Below the pieces are notes generated by a model. It was not told the DNA's origin. It worked only from the letters and a program-made list of their open reading frames with translations, and did no database searches. A DNA stretch of 64,000 bases. It comes from Apostichopus japonicus (taxonomy: Eukaryota; Echinodermata; Holothuroidea; Aspidochirotida; Stichopodidae). The position numbers were made by a program, and so were the translations under genes. Location of the stretch: the NCBI RefSeq assembly GCF_037975245.1, contig NC_092563.1, positions 27,119,960 to 27,183,959 on the forward strand, given 5' to 3'. Shown here one piece after another: positions 11,231 through 22,984 of this stretch; position 1 is the first letter of the stretch; every line of letters starts with the position of its first letter.

Positions 11231-11984
11231 GTTTTCCTAGGGATCCCTTATGTAACGTCCATTGGTGTATATGTAACTAGAAGCAAAACTGATGATCTTT
11301 TAAAGCATTATACTGGAATGAAATTTCCTTTAATAGTATAAACTTAAGTTCGTATATAATTTACTGAAGCCAATAATGTATTGCTTTTCCGTCCATTTAT
11401 TCAAAATCTGCTTTATGTTACAGAATGAAAATATAATATAAAGTAATACTAAAATATTAATAATGTTACTCACAGTCACCAATGAATCATGAAGAGGCAC
11501 AGCCAAATGCTTGAATGGACATGCAAATACAAATCACTACAAACGCAAAATAAAGATGAAACAACAGCCAACGACATAAGTCAACACAATTAGAGAAAGT
11601 ATTTTGCATTTGCATAAAATTAACTTTGTTCTTATTCTTTTTTGTTGACATTAGGTAAATATAATTTCCATGTTTATTGCAAACTTAAATTTATAAAAGA
11701 ATACCTCTATACAAAGATTCTTGTTCGGGCGATTAGTTTGGAAAATATAATTGTTCACATGTAGAATTAAAACGTTATGTGGTTGGTTACATCAATTCCC
11801 AAAGCCAAAGCAGATACCCTTTTTTTTGGGGGGGGGGGGGGGGAATAAAAATTGCATTCTTAACATAAATAAAAAATCTAAAATAGTTGAACTGACAATC
11901 CAAAAACTCTCTAGACTTTCAACCTGCGTTGTACAGAAGTTCATTTGGGAAATTGAAATAACATTCATGAACGTGTTAAACCAG
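11231..11984. other. Gene-free AT-rich stretch with a G-run
   Basis: No gene is recognised. A run of about 16 G follows T-rich sequence near 11,829. The rest is AT-rich with stops in all frames. Confidence 0.5.
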
Positions 11985-12610
11985 TCATTATTATTATATA
12001 CCAAATTTATATAGTGCTCTTTTCATGCTTAAGCATGCATGTCCAAGAGCGCTTTACAATGACAACAAAATGACAAAACCCTTAAAATATGAAGATGAAG
12101 AATAAAATTGACGCAGCTTGAATGTTAATATAAAATTATACATATATCTATACTAAGGAAATTTTTTAAAAACAATATAGATTTACAGTGAAATTCCTAA
12201 AAGGAAAAGTGAGTTTTATGTAATTTCTTAAGAGTGGCTAATGTTTTGGCATCACGGATATTATTTGGCAGTGCATTCCATAGCTTGCTAGCAGCAAAGT
12301 TTAATTGTCTGGGTATTGGCCGATCTCAAAGTTCTGTTAGGCTTGTACACTGTTAGCATATCAGTTAAGTATTGAGGTGCTTGAAAATGGATTGATTTAT
12401 ATGCATGTACTAATAGTTTGAACTCGACATGACGATGAACAGGCAGCCAGTGAAGACCTCTTAAGACAGGTGTGATGTGAGAGAAACCCGAAGTTCTTGT
12501 GATACGTGGCGCAGTGTTTTGGACACGTTGCAGCCTATTCAAAGTCGATTGTGGTGCACCAAAAAGCAGCGAGTTGCAGTAATCAAGACGCTTGTTGAAC
12601 GTTTAATATT
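11985..12610 (-). mobile_element. L2/CR1-like LINE, 3' end
   Basis: On the minus strand the polymerase C-terminus reads LDYCNSLLFGAP (about 12,585-12,550), then NRLQRVQNTA, PVLRGLHWLPVHRHVEFKLL and FQAPQYLTDML down to about 12,290. The element ends with the typical L2-like tail: TAAAGCGCTCTTGGAC, then a hairpin and AGAGCACTATATAAAT followed by ATAATAATA at 12,000-11,985. The frame is largely open over 84 codons. The 5' part of the element is absent. Confidence 0.85.
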
Positions 12611-14330
12611 TTCCGTGTTGCCAGACCCCCCCCTCCCCCCCAAAAATAATAACACTTTCCAGATCTTAAGTAAACTTACTCGGACAACTAGGCAACACAT
12701 GTAATAAGAAACATGCTGTGAAAGGGCAAAAGGTTTAACAAAAAAGTTGCGGCCAAAAGGTGTTTAATCCCTGGGGCCCATGTTTTAAGGCACTTTTTCA
12801 ATATAGAACATTTGGTAAGAATATTTAAAAGGTACAAAATGAAAAAGAGATATCAAATAAGTTCACGGGACCATGCATGAGCAATCTCACTTGACAATTT
12901 GAAATAAACGTGGCTTCTCTTGTTACATAAGGTCCTAGTGGAAACATGTAAGATTTTGTTAAATTAATTGAAAGGCCTGACGCCTGCCTTAGCAAATTAA
13001 GAACCCTTATATTTCAAGTGAGAAATTTCTTGCTACCATCTAGAAATAAAACGGTGTCGTCTGCATACTGTAAAAACTTAACTTCCTGACCTCTAATAGT
13101 TATGCCTTTTAACTTTCATATTATTTATAAATTTTAAATCCAATACTTCGGCAGCCAGAATGAAAAGATAAGGACTCAATGAACAACTTTGCCTCACGCT
13201 CCGCTGTAGCAGGAAGAAACTAGTGGAGTGGCCGTTGTTACACAACACAGGCGTTGCTATCGTTGTTATAAAAAAGAACCTGACCCATTGTCTAAGACTG
13301 TTCCCGAAATACAAATAAGATATTGTTCTATATATAAACTTCCACTCGAGCTAATCAATAGCTTACTCAAAATCCATCAAGAAAGTAAAACCTGGAATGC
13401 CCTGATCAGAAGAATAATCTAATAAATCTTGGACGAAGCTAATGTTTTCACCAATAAATCTGTTACTAAGAAAATCTGTTTAATGGGGACCTAAACAATT
13501 AGGAATTATACATTTAATTCTAGATACAATTGCCTTAGAAGCAATTTTATAATTGTTAGAAGTGAAATAGGCCTATAATTTTGTAACACAGTGGAATCTT
13601 TAATTGGTTTTTCAATTAAGGTAATGATCCCCCTACTCTGCTCAGAATCCAGACATCCACAATTATAACCATAATTTTAAGAATCTTCAACAAACTGTCC
13701 TGTTGTTGGCCAAAATGCCTTATACAAATTAGACGAAAGACCATCCCTGACTGGAGTCTTATCGTTTTTCAACATAGAAAGTGTCTCGATACATTCATCT
13801 AAAGTAAGTTCACCTTCACATGACAACTGATCTTCCTCATTTTGAATTGGGAGTTCATCAAAATATTATCTTGATAGCAGCCCGTGGAAGATATAAAGGC
13901 CCTCATAGAAACTTCTATAATGGAGGATATGATCTTGTTGCATTAAAAGTGTACCACTAATAATTTGTAAATGCAATTAAAAGACTTTTCTAAATTTGAC
14001 AAATATTTTGATATTTCCCCCCTTTATTTACTCATTTTGCGCGAGATATAATGATCGTACCGTGAAGTTTTTAACTGTAATATAGGCTTGTTTTGATCCT
14101 CCTTAAGTTGGGCACGAACCTCAGAACTTTCTCTAACAAAAAGTATAGCTGCTCCAGTGCGACAATCTCTAGCTTTAACTTTTAAATATTCCATAAGAGA
14201 ACTTTTCTTAAGCTCATCATTAAGATGCCCTTTCATCTGACGACCCACCAAGCTATTGATGCCAATCATGTCAGTAAACAAGTCAGAACATGTTGCCATC
14301 GTGTTATGTTTATATCACAAAACTTTGAAA
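12611..14330 (-). mobile_element. L1/Tx1-like LINE, third decayed copy
   Basis: On the minus strand the order is an upstream linker (14,299-14,024; SLMEYLKVKARDC), then an SLSPYLFILAAEVLDL block with the preceding GNSLRQWVRFF (13,314-13,093), then an intact YADD box, FLQYADDTVLFLDGSKKF (about 13,075-13,022). A LLRQASGLSINLTKS block follows. Between these, only scattered and frameshifted pieces remain, including on the reverse reading of 13,420-13,860. The lower boundary is uncertain; coding similarity fades at about 12,800. Confidence 0.75.
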
Positions 14331-17241
14331 ATAGAGGGCGTTTGAGTCATACTTATGCAAATATTTACACTGTCTTAGGCCTAACACTTTGTACTTTGAA
14401 GGCGATCTGCCTTATGACATGATATAAAATGTCATTCGACATCTGAGACTTTCTCATGTATATTCAGTCACTTAGAACTTTTTTAATAGAGGGCTTCATA
14501 ATGACATTAAATACGATGTCATCTGATCTCATCCATATTCATCAACACTTCATCCTTATACTTAAGACCAACAGTCAAAACTATAGATCGGTCCTCCAGT
14601 ATTTGACCTCTCTCATCAATATTTCATGAACAATTTATCCTAAAAACAAATGACTTAATAATAAAACATTAGCATTTAGTTCCTAAACAATAGCCTCATT
14701 GGCATAACAAAGAAAGTGTCCTACAGCGACGAACACACTACTTTTACCTACAGTTAAAATATTGAATTCTTTATATACAAAATTTCATTGACATTTCATA
14801 TCATGAGGAAAGACAGAAAAATTATTAACATCCCGGTCCTTGAAAAGAAGTCAATTGGATTATTTTAGTCTTAAGTGTGAACCTTTGATACTTTAAATCC
14901 ACAATGAAAACTTATAATACCCAATATTACCTTCATATAGTGCTAAGTACTCAATTTCCATATCTTTGTACCTTTTCTTTATATTTATTTCACTTTCAGC
15001 TTTCACATAAAGAAAAAAAAAGAAAAAATGAAAAGAAAAGAAAAAAGAGGCTTGCCTAGTAATTCTAATCATCTCCTCATAGCAAGCAATATGTTCTTAG
15101 ATGCACTTGTGAGACTAGAGATATGTTTGAATAGAATCAAAAGTAAAATTCCCTAAACAAATTCTTGAATTCACACACATCAACTTTCAAGCATACTCAA
15201 GGGAGAAAATGCTCATTCCAGACACACGAAAAGCAAGCATTGATTGAATTATACACAAACCATAGTGACATTGTATTGGGGAACTATAGAATGCTTCCAG
15301 TAAGGTGCGTCGATTTACCTTTAATACCCGTAATTTCATTTATACCCATACCGACGGTTTTGAAATCTGTCATCAACGAAAATACCAGGTATATCCGAAA
15401 CAACCTTGAATACCCGGTAAAATGTTAGCTTGTGAAAATACTGACCCATGTACCTCCCCCATGTATTGTTAAAATTGTGTGCATTATATATTGTATTCAA
15501 AATGGCTGCGCCCATGCATCGTTAATATCATTGGTTCAGTATATAATTCTTTTACTGAACATTTTGCTGAATATAACAATGTCATAGTATGTCCTCTATG
15601 AACATCTCAGAGGTTATTTACCTGCATTTTTCAGTTATCTTAAGATGCCGTACCTCAAATTAAGTTAACTTACAGTTTGTGGTCATGAGTTTTAGTTATT
15701 ATGTATTCGTATCAGTCGAGGGTAAATCGAGATGGATAGGTACGTTGTTAATTTGTTACTAGAATTCAATTGTGGCTGTTTAGAGGCAGACAGAAGTGCA
15801 ATAACTTAAGTGTTACCTCCACTATTTGTTTAATTATAAAGTGTTTATGTTATGAATCCTTGAAGGTGTGATTCATGCATTAATTACCATGTTTCATAGC
15901 CATTAACTATTCATTATGTATTTTAAAGTTGTTTCATAGACCTATTTATTATGTAAGGTAGTATTTTATCTTAACTGTTGATTGTCTGAGGTTTCATATA
16001 TGGACATGTGCTTATGATTTCTTTTCATATTTTATATCAGTTCTCAGGGCTTAAGAATCCGTCAGGTGGCCGTTGTACCACCGTCCTCTTTAACGTTGTT
16101 TATATTATTAACTGGCTTTAATACCCACTAATGGCCTTATGACCCCAATAATAAATTGGAGCAGTACAAGCTATAGGTTTGGTCTCTTCTTTTATGTTGC
16201 ACGTACAGTATCACACAAATCAATCCACGCATACCTGCTATTTGACAAAGGGAAAGAGCCACAAGATTTGCCATCTTAAGAAACTACAAAACCTTTCCAT
16301 ATTGAGTAATGGATATGAGAGGACAATCTGAACAACAAATAAAATCAACTACGACCAAACAATGTTAGTAATTTGGAGCTACAATGGTAACCATCAGAAT
16401 TTATAACCTGATTTCTCTTTTAACACCCATTTCTGTTCTTTTTTGTAGAATTCCTCGCCATAAACCTTATATTCGTTACTCCTGTAATGAAATGAAAAGA
16501 CGGAAAAACTTGTAAAATCTGAACAAACTTACAGTTGATACAACTTAATCTCCAGCCTTAATAATATGATATGGTGGGTGCACTTCCCTTTATCAATAAC
16601 TTCCCACTAGTAGAAAGACACATTTTGTGTGCCTTGATGTACAAGCCCCAGAAATATTGGTAGGTATGTCTGTAAGTTGCCCAAGCCTAGTTGTCACATG
16701 CTGATTCCACCCCCCCCCCCACCCCACAGCCGGGATCAGTGTTTGATTATTGAGTTTCAAGAATCAGGCAAACACAACAATGACATAATCATACTAGAAT
16801 TGATTCACTTTCCTATTACAGAAATTTTGGAAAGTAAGTGGACAATTAAGGTAATTTCAGATATGAGACATAACAGTTTGCTTAAATTGAACTATTATAT
16901 TTTCTTAGGCCACCAAAACATTAAAAGCTGGATTTACTTCTGAAAGTTTCCCCCACACATGACCTTCAAGCTAAAACAAAAGACTACAAACTTAGTTCTT
17001 TCATGAGATCTCGCAAACATTTGAACAGAAAAATGAAAGAAAATCTCATGTCACTGGCAATAAAAAGCCTGGTTCCTGCTTCAAGTTAAGTTCTTGTAAT
17101 CGCTTTCTCCTGAACGGGAGTGACCTACCAGTTGTGTTCAGTGCATTTAGTTTTGCTTAAATATAATTAAATCATTCCATACTTGTTCGTTCCTCCTGTT
17201 TATCGACTGATACAGAGAAGTTTGATGTGAATGATACTCAC
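14331..17241. other. Long stretch without a recognised gene
   Basis: No exon with convincing splice sites and no transposon protein was recognised. I looked here specifically for the last TOP1 exon (the residues after the catalytic tyrosine) on the minus strand and did not find it. Low-complexity A-rich (about 15,010-15,050) and C-run (about 16,707) tracts are present. Confidence 0.5.
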
Positions 17242-17370
17242 CAAGCGACTCTTATACGGGGATCCAAGTAGTACTTAAGGGTGGTAGCAACGTTAATATG
17301 CTCGCTCTTCTTTTTGTCTTCAACAGATAGTGTCAGCTTTTTCAGCTCTACACTCAGACTCTTGACCAAC
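17242..17370 (-). CDS. TOP1: TOP1 exon with catalytic tyrosine
   Basis: This 129-bp exon is preceded by a CTCCTGTAG acceptor and followed by a TTG|GTGAGT donor. It starts with one base that completes a Gln codon from the upstream exon, then encodes LVKSLSVELKKLTLSVEDK, a linker-domain helix, and TLKYYLDPRIRVAW. The second Tyr of YYLDPR is in the position of the nucleophile (Tyr723 in human TOP1), followed by the nearly invariant LDPR. The last codon is split (TG|G, Trp), as expected before the C-terminal exon. That last exon, normally about 30 residues ending near an acidic YEF, was not found downstream in this window. The exon is intact, and the assignment rests on sequence motifs and matching phase. 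Confidence 0.92.
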
Positions 17371-18121
17371 CTACAGGAGCAATCAACCAGCGTAAATTGT
17401 TAACAACTCATCAATACGGAAAGTACCCGTGCAACATTTCCTAAACAAAATTCGTCAAATCCATATATTCTTATGAATGTGCAGCTCAGGTGACCAAACT
17501 GATGATCAAAGAACTGCTGGATTCTCACACAGAGATAAAAGGTCTTTTGCTACATAGATCAAAGTAACCCTTAAACATTTCTTTGATGTGTCACACGAAT
17601 GATGCTTAAATACTTTACAGTACCACATTTATCACTGATATTGCAAAGAAACAGAAAATATATTCAAGTACGACTGAAAACACATGACCATCAATGTTCA
17701 AACTTATATAAATAAGTGTGTACGAACGACGTTCATTGAAAGGCCAGCAACGGTCAAACTTTCGTACACTGTGTGTTGTACCACTGTTATTCCTTGGCCA
17801 TGCAATGATTCTTAGATGTGAGATTTCCTTGGAGGTGGGGGTGGAGGTGGGGGCAACTTATTGACTAATACCCAGATTTCTACATTAGCATTATGTCCAA
17901 AGTCACCCTGTGGTTGACAGCAACTAAATACAACTCTTGTTGGGGACCAATCTGACAAGCATGTTAGTGCACATTTGGCATGATATTGTTTGCAATCAGA
18001 ACAACTCAAGCTTTGAGTAGTTGTCATTTCTCATAGTAATCTGGACACCTTGTGGTGACAATCTATGACTTTACTTCCTCAAACATTCCAATCCATCTGA
18101 TATCTGCCCCAGTTCACTTAC

Positions 18122-18347
18122 TGTTCCATTTCCTCATTCCCACCCTGCATGTCCTTCTCGGCATTCTTTATGTCATCCTTCTTGGCCTTGACTTCTGCCT
18201 CAAGCTTCTCCATCTGTTTGTCAAAACCCTTTGGGGTAGAACGTTTATGGTTGCATAAAACTGCTGCAGCCTGGACAGCTTGATGGTCGGCCCGCTTCAA
18301 CAATAGTAATCTGTCTTCATGTGTTTCATTCACAGTTTTCAAAGCTT
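18122..18347 (-). CDS. TOP1: TOP1 exon with catalytic histidine and linker
   Basis: This 226-bp exon sits between acceptor GTCGTCCTTAG and donor ACA|GTAAGT. The reading frame takes two bases at the start to complete the upstream codon and leaves two at the end, both of which fit the neighbouring exons. It encodes the end of core subdomain III with VLCNHKRSTPK, whose His corresponds to His632 of human TOP1. A long charged helix follows (FDKQMEKLEAEVKAKKDDIK), the beginning of the coiled-coil linker. Compared with vertebrates, the segment before LCNH is altered (RLLLLKRADHQAVQAAAV), with about three extra residues. The exon has no stop and is intact. Confidence 0.92.
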
Positions 18348-19088
18348 CTAAGGACGACACATACAAGAAATAATAAACCGTGGGGTCTCGAAGATGATAA
18401 CAATTAAGTTTTATAGAGATTACTAAATAAATGGTTTATCATTTTACTGAGACACGATGAAGAAGATCAGGAAGATTCAGGATCACCATGGGCTTCAGAT
18501 ATTATAAAAACCAAGTTTGTTTCTGAGTAAATATAATTTGGACAAGACAAGAAAAATACAAGACAAAGCAATAATTACCGCTTATGTTTTAATAATCACA
18601 AAAAATCTATTTGCGATAATTTGCAGGATTCCCCATTTCCGAACATTTCTATCTTCATACTCATTCTCCCAAAAACCTAAAATGTATTTTAATTGTCTCG
18701 AACTTCAAATCTGCTACTGAACGTAAACGTAAAGAAATCGATTGGATCTTTCGTAGTAAGTCTCACATCACCCGATCACCAGCCTCAACAAAGACTTAGG
18801 ACCCCTTAGCAACCATCAGTTCTACAAACATATGTAATCCGTTTTATTGCTCCTTAATGCACTTCCTGTATAGTCATGGTTTATTTATTTGGTTCTTATT
18901 CCATCAATGCAACTTACACTTATCTAGCATCATACTTTCATTGTATGACATTTTGTACTTTTCATTCGACTGCTAAGTATTGCTGACAAAGGTCCCAGGG
19001 GGACCGAAAATTCCAATATATTTTCTAAAACTTTACTCCTTATTTGTCAATTATGAGTCATATCTTATTTCTCTGGTTTTCTCTAATA

Positions 19089-19092
<4 letters not shown>

Positions 19093-19128
<36 letters not shown>

Positions 19129-19152
19129 ATATATATATATCTATATATATAT
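19093..19152. repeat. (TA)n microsatellite
   Basis: A nearly pure TA dinucleotide run with two CTA interruptions, directly adjoining the left end of the hAT element that starts at 19,153. Confidence 0.95.
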
Positions 19153-21707
19153 CAGTGTTCTCCACTACCGGTTTTGTCCGGGCGCGCCGCCCGGACAAAA
19201 TTTGAAAAGGCTGGCTAGCCCCCGGACATAAAGCTACCGCCCGGACGAAAAACTTGGTCGCCCGGACAAAAAAAAATACACTGGCACCTCGTCAAACATT
19301 TTCTAAAAGTCACTCATATTCTTTAAGAGTGACGAATTTGATCGAAAATACATGTTTTGTTTCTGCCGTGGCCGCGAAACCGGTACGAAACTTCTGTCAA
19401 ATCAGTGACAAATAGCCTAGTAGCGCACGCCGCAACGTTCGGTGTCGGGTTGTGATAAAGTTAAAACAAATCCTCAGTACGGTCAGCTTATGAGGTGTAC
19501 ACGCCAGTATGTAGCCTGCAGACAGCGTTACATTTTGAGCAAATGAGCCTCCGGCAATAGTAGCGCAATCGCACGTGAATTTCGGAAACATGTCTGTTCC
19601 GTTTTTTCGGAAAAAAGCCTCGGAACGAGGCGCCAGCCCCCGATGAAGGACCTGCTGAAGGGGGTCAGGACACTGGAGAAGATGTTGAAATCCAACCAGA
19701 TGCTGATCTCCCGTCCACTTCGATTTCGGGGGGGTCGCATGATCGCCAAATACCCAGCGCAAGGCCAAACGAAACATCAACTAGGGCATCAACAGTAAAA
19801 CGCTCGCGTGTGACTCACAGAACAAGTGGATTCAATACCGAATGGCTGAGCAAATACAAGTGGCTGGAATATCGAGAAGGGGTTGGTAAGTCATTTCCCA
19901 CTAGCCCCTCCCCGCCCACAAATAATAACGAAAATTTTGACAACATTGGGTGATCGTGGTGTTAAACAACCCTTTTTAATTACGGTCGCCATGGTCGCAT
20001 TGGCAACCACAATTCTCGCCTGGCGATGAGAATTTCTGGAAAAATTAATGCTAGTCGCCAGCCCTATCATACTGTGGCGATCAGTTTTTGCAACTGAAAA
20101 TTTCACCAATGCTTTACAAAAAACTGAAATATACTTACTGACTAAACGCACGTTGTTAAAAAATTAATATTGAATGGATTTCCCTTACAAAACTGTCGAT
20201 ATTATGAAACAAACTACGTTCGGCAAAGTCCTGTTTCTAGAATGCCTAACAATGAACAGCGTGCACGATACGTACATCAGTTTACAACTGCAGTGTTTAA
20301 CCCTACTTAAATATCACTGTAGGCTGGCTTCATGTGTTTCGAATTTTCCCAGGTACCTTGCCAAACAACCACCTGTCTAACACCTGTTTTTTAACATTTT
20401 TGGCACGTTTCCAAAAAACCTTTTCATGGAGTAAACTATTTTGGCTCCACTCTAGAATTAATTAGGTCAGTCAGTAAAGGATCGGTAAAGTTATGCGAAA
20501 TATTATCTTATACGTTCAAGAAAAGTAGGTTAATATCCCCGTAACATTAGGGTAAGTAAAACACACCTCAAGCCAACTGACTCCTTCGCATGAACAAAAC
20601 AATCTATTCCCCATGATACACCAGGCACAGTCTATACCATACAGACATAGCACGATATCAAGGCCTCAATAGCTACAGTATGGCCATCTTTATGAAAGTA
20701 AAACGTGCAATCCCATGTTTTAGGCCTCTTGGCATGATTAACTAAATGCTAAATATTGTTTCCATGTCCTTGTAGAGAACGTCAACTTCGCAAAATACAA
20801 TTTAAGTTGTGTTTTTGTTGTTACGTGAGATCCGTAACCGACGAAGTGGTTAGGCTATTTACTATACACTTAACTATGGTAGGATATTAATTTTTCCTTT
20901 TTTTGTGAAAATTCTAGAAAATACTTTCTTTTTCTGCTGCTCAACACCAGATGTGGTCTTATGGTTAATTCATAAATGGGTGTACTAGAGCCTTGTTTAC
21001 ATGAAATTAGTTGCATTTAGCACGATATGCCAGTTTCGCGTGAATTTTTCGAAAGTATTTTGCTCGATCTTTCGTAAAATACTTTCGAAAGGTGTACCAA
21101 CTTACTTTTCGTACACAATTGTTAATTTCTCTACTGATTTTCAGAGTTTTGTTCTCTATACAGTGAATGTTGTAAAGGACGGGTTTTTACGAACTTCAAA
21201 AGTCATGAAGTTGATAAACTTTATTTCTTTTCAACTTTCTCACTGCAATTGTTATCCTGTTGGTGTTGAAATAAATAAAGACTAATTTGTTATTTGATCA
21301 TCTATTTATCATTCTTTCATTCATTGTGTGCATCTGTGTAATAAGGACTGATAATTGGTTGATATGCCTGAACTTGGCAGTTATCCCAGTCAAGCACAGG
21401 CTTTGTTGGGTTAGCCTTGCACAGTGTAGAATAATTTTTCATTGGACTTAGGGCCTATTCATTACTACTCATATTTCAACAACAATTTTGAAGTGTTCTT
21501 ATTTTTTTTCATTTGGCAAATGTAAGAGAAAATTTAAAACACTGCCTAAAAAATAGCAATTCCTGGAGATACATGCAAGGCAAATATAGCACCAAATGTT
21601 GCACCATTTGGCGTCTAGCCCACCTTTAGACCCCTCCCCCAGGACGGCGATTACCCCCAGGACCGCGATTACCACCCGGACAAAAAAATGACCTGCGGAG
21701 AACACTG
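19153..21707 (+). mobile_element. hAT transposon with CAGTGTTCTCC ends
   Basis: The left end reads CAGTGTTCTCC, then within 20 bases TTTTGTCCGGG. The complemented right end reads CAGTGTTCTCC, then TTTTTGTCCGGG at a similar distance. Both flanks are TA-repeat sequence, compatible with an 8-bp target duplication inside a (TA)n tract, though the repeat hides its exact limits. The element is 2555 bp. Subterminal DNA on both sides has repeated CCCGGACAAAA or CCAGGAC(G/C)GCGATTACC words. A first transposase exon is retained; the rest of the coding region appears lost or unrecognisable. Confidence 0.8.
19590..19885 (+). pseudogene. First exon of a hAT transposase, one-base frameshift
   Basis: An ATG at 19,590 opens MSVPFFRKK. 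A single extra base at about 19,617 then shifts the frame. From 19,630 the frame stays open to 19,885, with an acidic Pro/Gly/Ser-rich stretch followed by SGFNTEWLSKYKWLEYREGV, the start of a TTF/BED-like zinc-finger domain as found in several hAT transposases. It ends at a good splice donor, TTG|GTAAGT. Position just inside the left end of a hAT element supports the reading. No downstream exon with the zinc ligands, DDE residues or C-terminal dimerisation block was recognised, so the gene is broken. Confidence 0.7.
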
Positions 21708-21915
21708 TATATATATATATATATAAATTGAAATTGAAATCGTAATCGTAATGAGTTGTAAAATCCAGAACAATGAATATAAATATATATATATTTGAAA
21801 TCGTAGCGAGTTGGAAAATCCAAAACAGTTAAAAAGCTTCCAGCCTCCACTGGGATTCGAACCCAGGCCTCTCGCTTTATATGTGGACACCCTAACAACT
21901 AGGCTATGGACGCTG
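21708..21915 (-). mobile_element. tRNA-derived SINE with TA-rich tail
   Basis: On the minus strand a 75-bp tRNA-like head (21,915-21,841) has box A TAGCCTAGTTG (21,906-21,896) and a perfect box B GGTTCGAATCC (21,863-21,853), a 5-bp T-stem CTGGG/CCCAG and six of seven acceptor pairs. The anticodon stem no longer pairs (3' half GCGAG, 5' half changed), so it is a SINE head rather than a tRNA gene. The body holds two copies of a GGATTTT(C/A)CAACTC(G/A) unit, each followed by a TA run. Confidence 0.75.
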
Positions 21916-22064
21916 ATTGTATGTCCAGAGATTAGAAACCGGTTAGGAAGGTCCGAATTCCTCTGTAGGCATTTGTCACCTGTATCGAACAATACTAGTT
22001 CTGTTTTGGTGACAATATATTTGCCTTACTCTAGAGATCAAACATGATGCTAACCAACTATATA

Positions 22065-22790
22065 CAGGGATGTAAGTGCAGCCCAAAAAAAAAACCGGAA
22101 AAATTTTTGGAGACCCCAGGTGAATGCCGTCCTAACACATCCTACTCCTAGCTCTGACTACTTGCACACTATCGTTATGTTAGGCTAGCTAAGAAGTATT
22201 AGCGCTAACACATCTTACCCCTAGTTCTTACTACTTACACACTATCGTTATGTTAGGCTAGCTCAAAGTTACGAATACGTCGCAGCGAACTACGGAATAA
22301 AAAACAGTCTCACATTCGAATGCGATCACAAAAATCGACTTTCATATGCGTATCCCGTAGATTTCCGCCGCTCACAAATATCACAAGCGTTAATTCCAAA
22401 ACTTATGTCGAGCACCAGCAGTTATACGAAGATATTAATTAGCAGTCCAATCAACATGAATTAGGCAAGGTTTTTCAACGACAGAAATGAGCTATAGCGA
22501 TTTGAAGTTCGCACGTACGCAACGATATTCACATGGCACAATGTTGTACAGTGCAATGCGATGATGCGAAACTGGAAATGGTGTTTTGAGTGATCGATAA
22601 GTGAAAATTGAAGTTAGCTTGCTGCAAGGGCCAGGCATTTTTGCCGCGTTGTGTCTTTGATATTCGAACAATATTCGAACAACTTTATTGGAATTAAAAA
22701 AAAACCGGATTTCCGTAAAAATACGGAAGACCTATTGGAATTAAAAAAGAAACCGGATTTCCGTAAAAATACGGAAGACTTACATCCCTG
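22065..22790. mobile_element. hAT-like non-autonomous element with CAGGGATGTAAG ends
   Basis: The termini are inverted: CAGGGATGTAAGT at 22,065 and ACTTACATCCCTG ending at 22,790. Both flanks are TA-rich (ACTATATA, TATATATT), so the target duplication cannot be read with certainty. Inside are two tandem duplications: a unit of about 65 bp with ACTATCGTTATGTTAGGCTA (about 22,130-22,265) and a 49-bp unit with ACCGGATTTCCGTAAAAATA (22,686-22,780). There is no coding potential. Confidence 0.7.
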
Positions 22791-22984
22791 TATATATTTA
22801 ACAAAGATTCAATCATTCACTTCCTGCTGCAAGAGTGCTCAAGTTACAACACGCTATAAATTACAGTATAGGTATACAATCTAACATGGACCCGCATATT
22901 GCACTTAAAGCATACCACCATTATGCATGCCCAAAGTCCCTCCTCCCCGACAACAAGGCAAAATATGGATGAAACAAGAGCCCA

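Noticed and set aside
1-17241. Final TOP1 exon downstream of 17,242
   Set aside because: I looked on the minus strand for the segment following the catalytic tyrosine (Trp-rich, ending in acidic YEF) and saw nothing convincing; it may lie outside the window.
21841-21915. A tRNA gene on the minus strand
   Set aside because: Boxes A and B and the T-arm are good, but the anticodon stem does not pair and a SINE body and tail follow.
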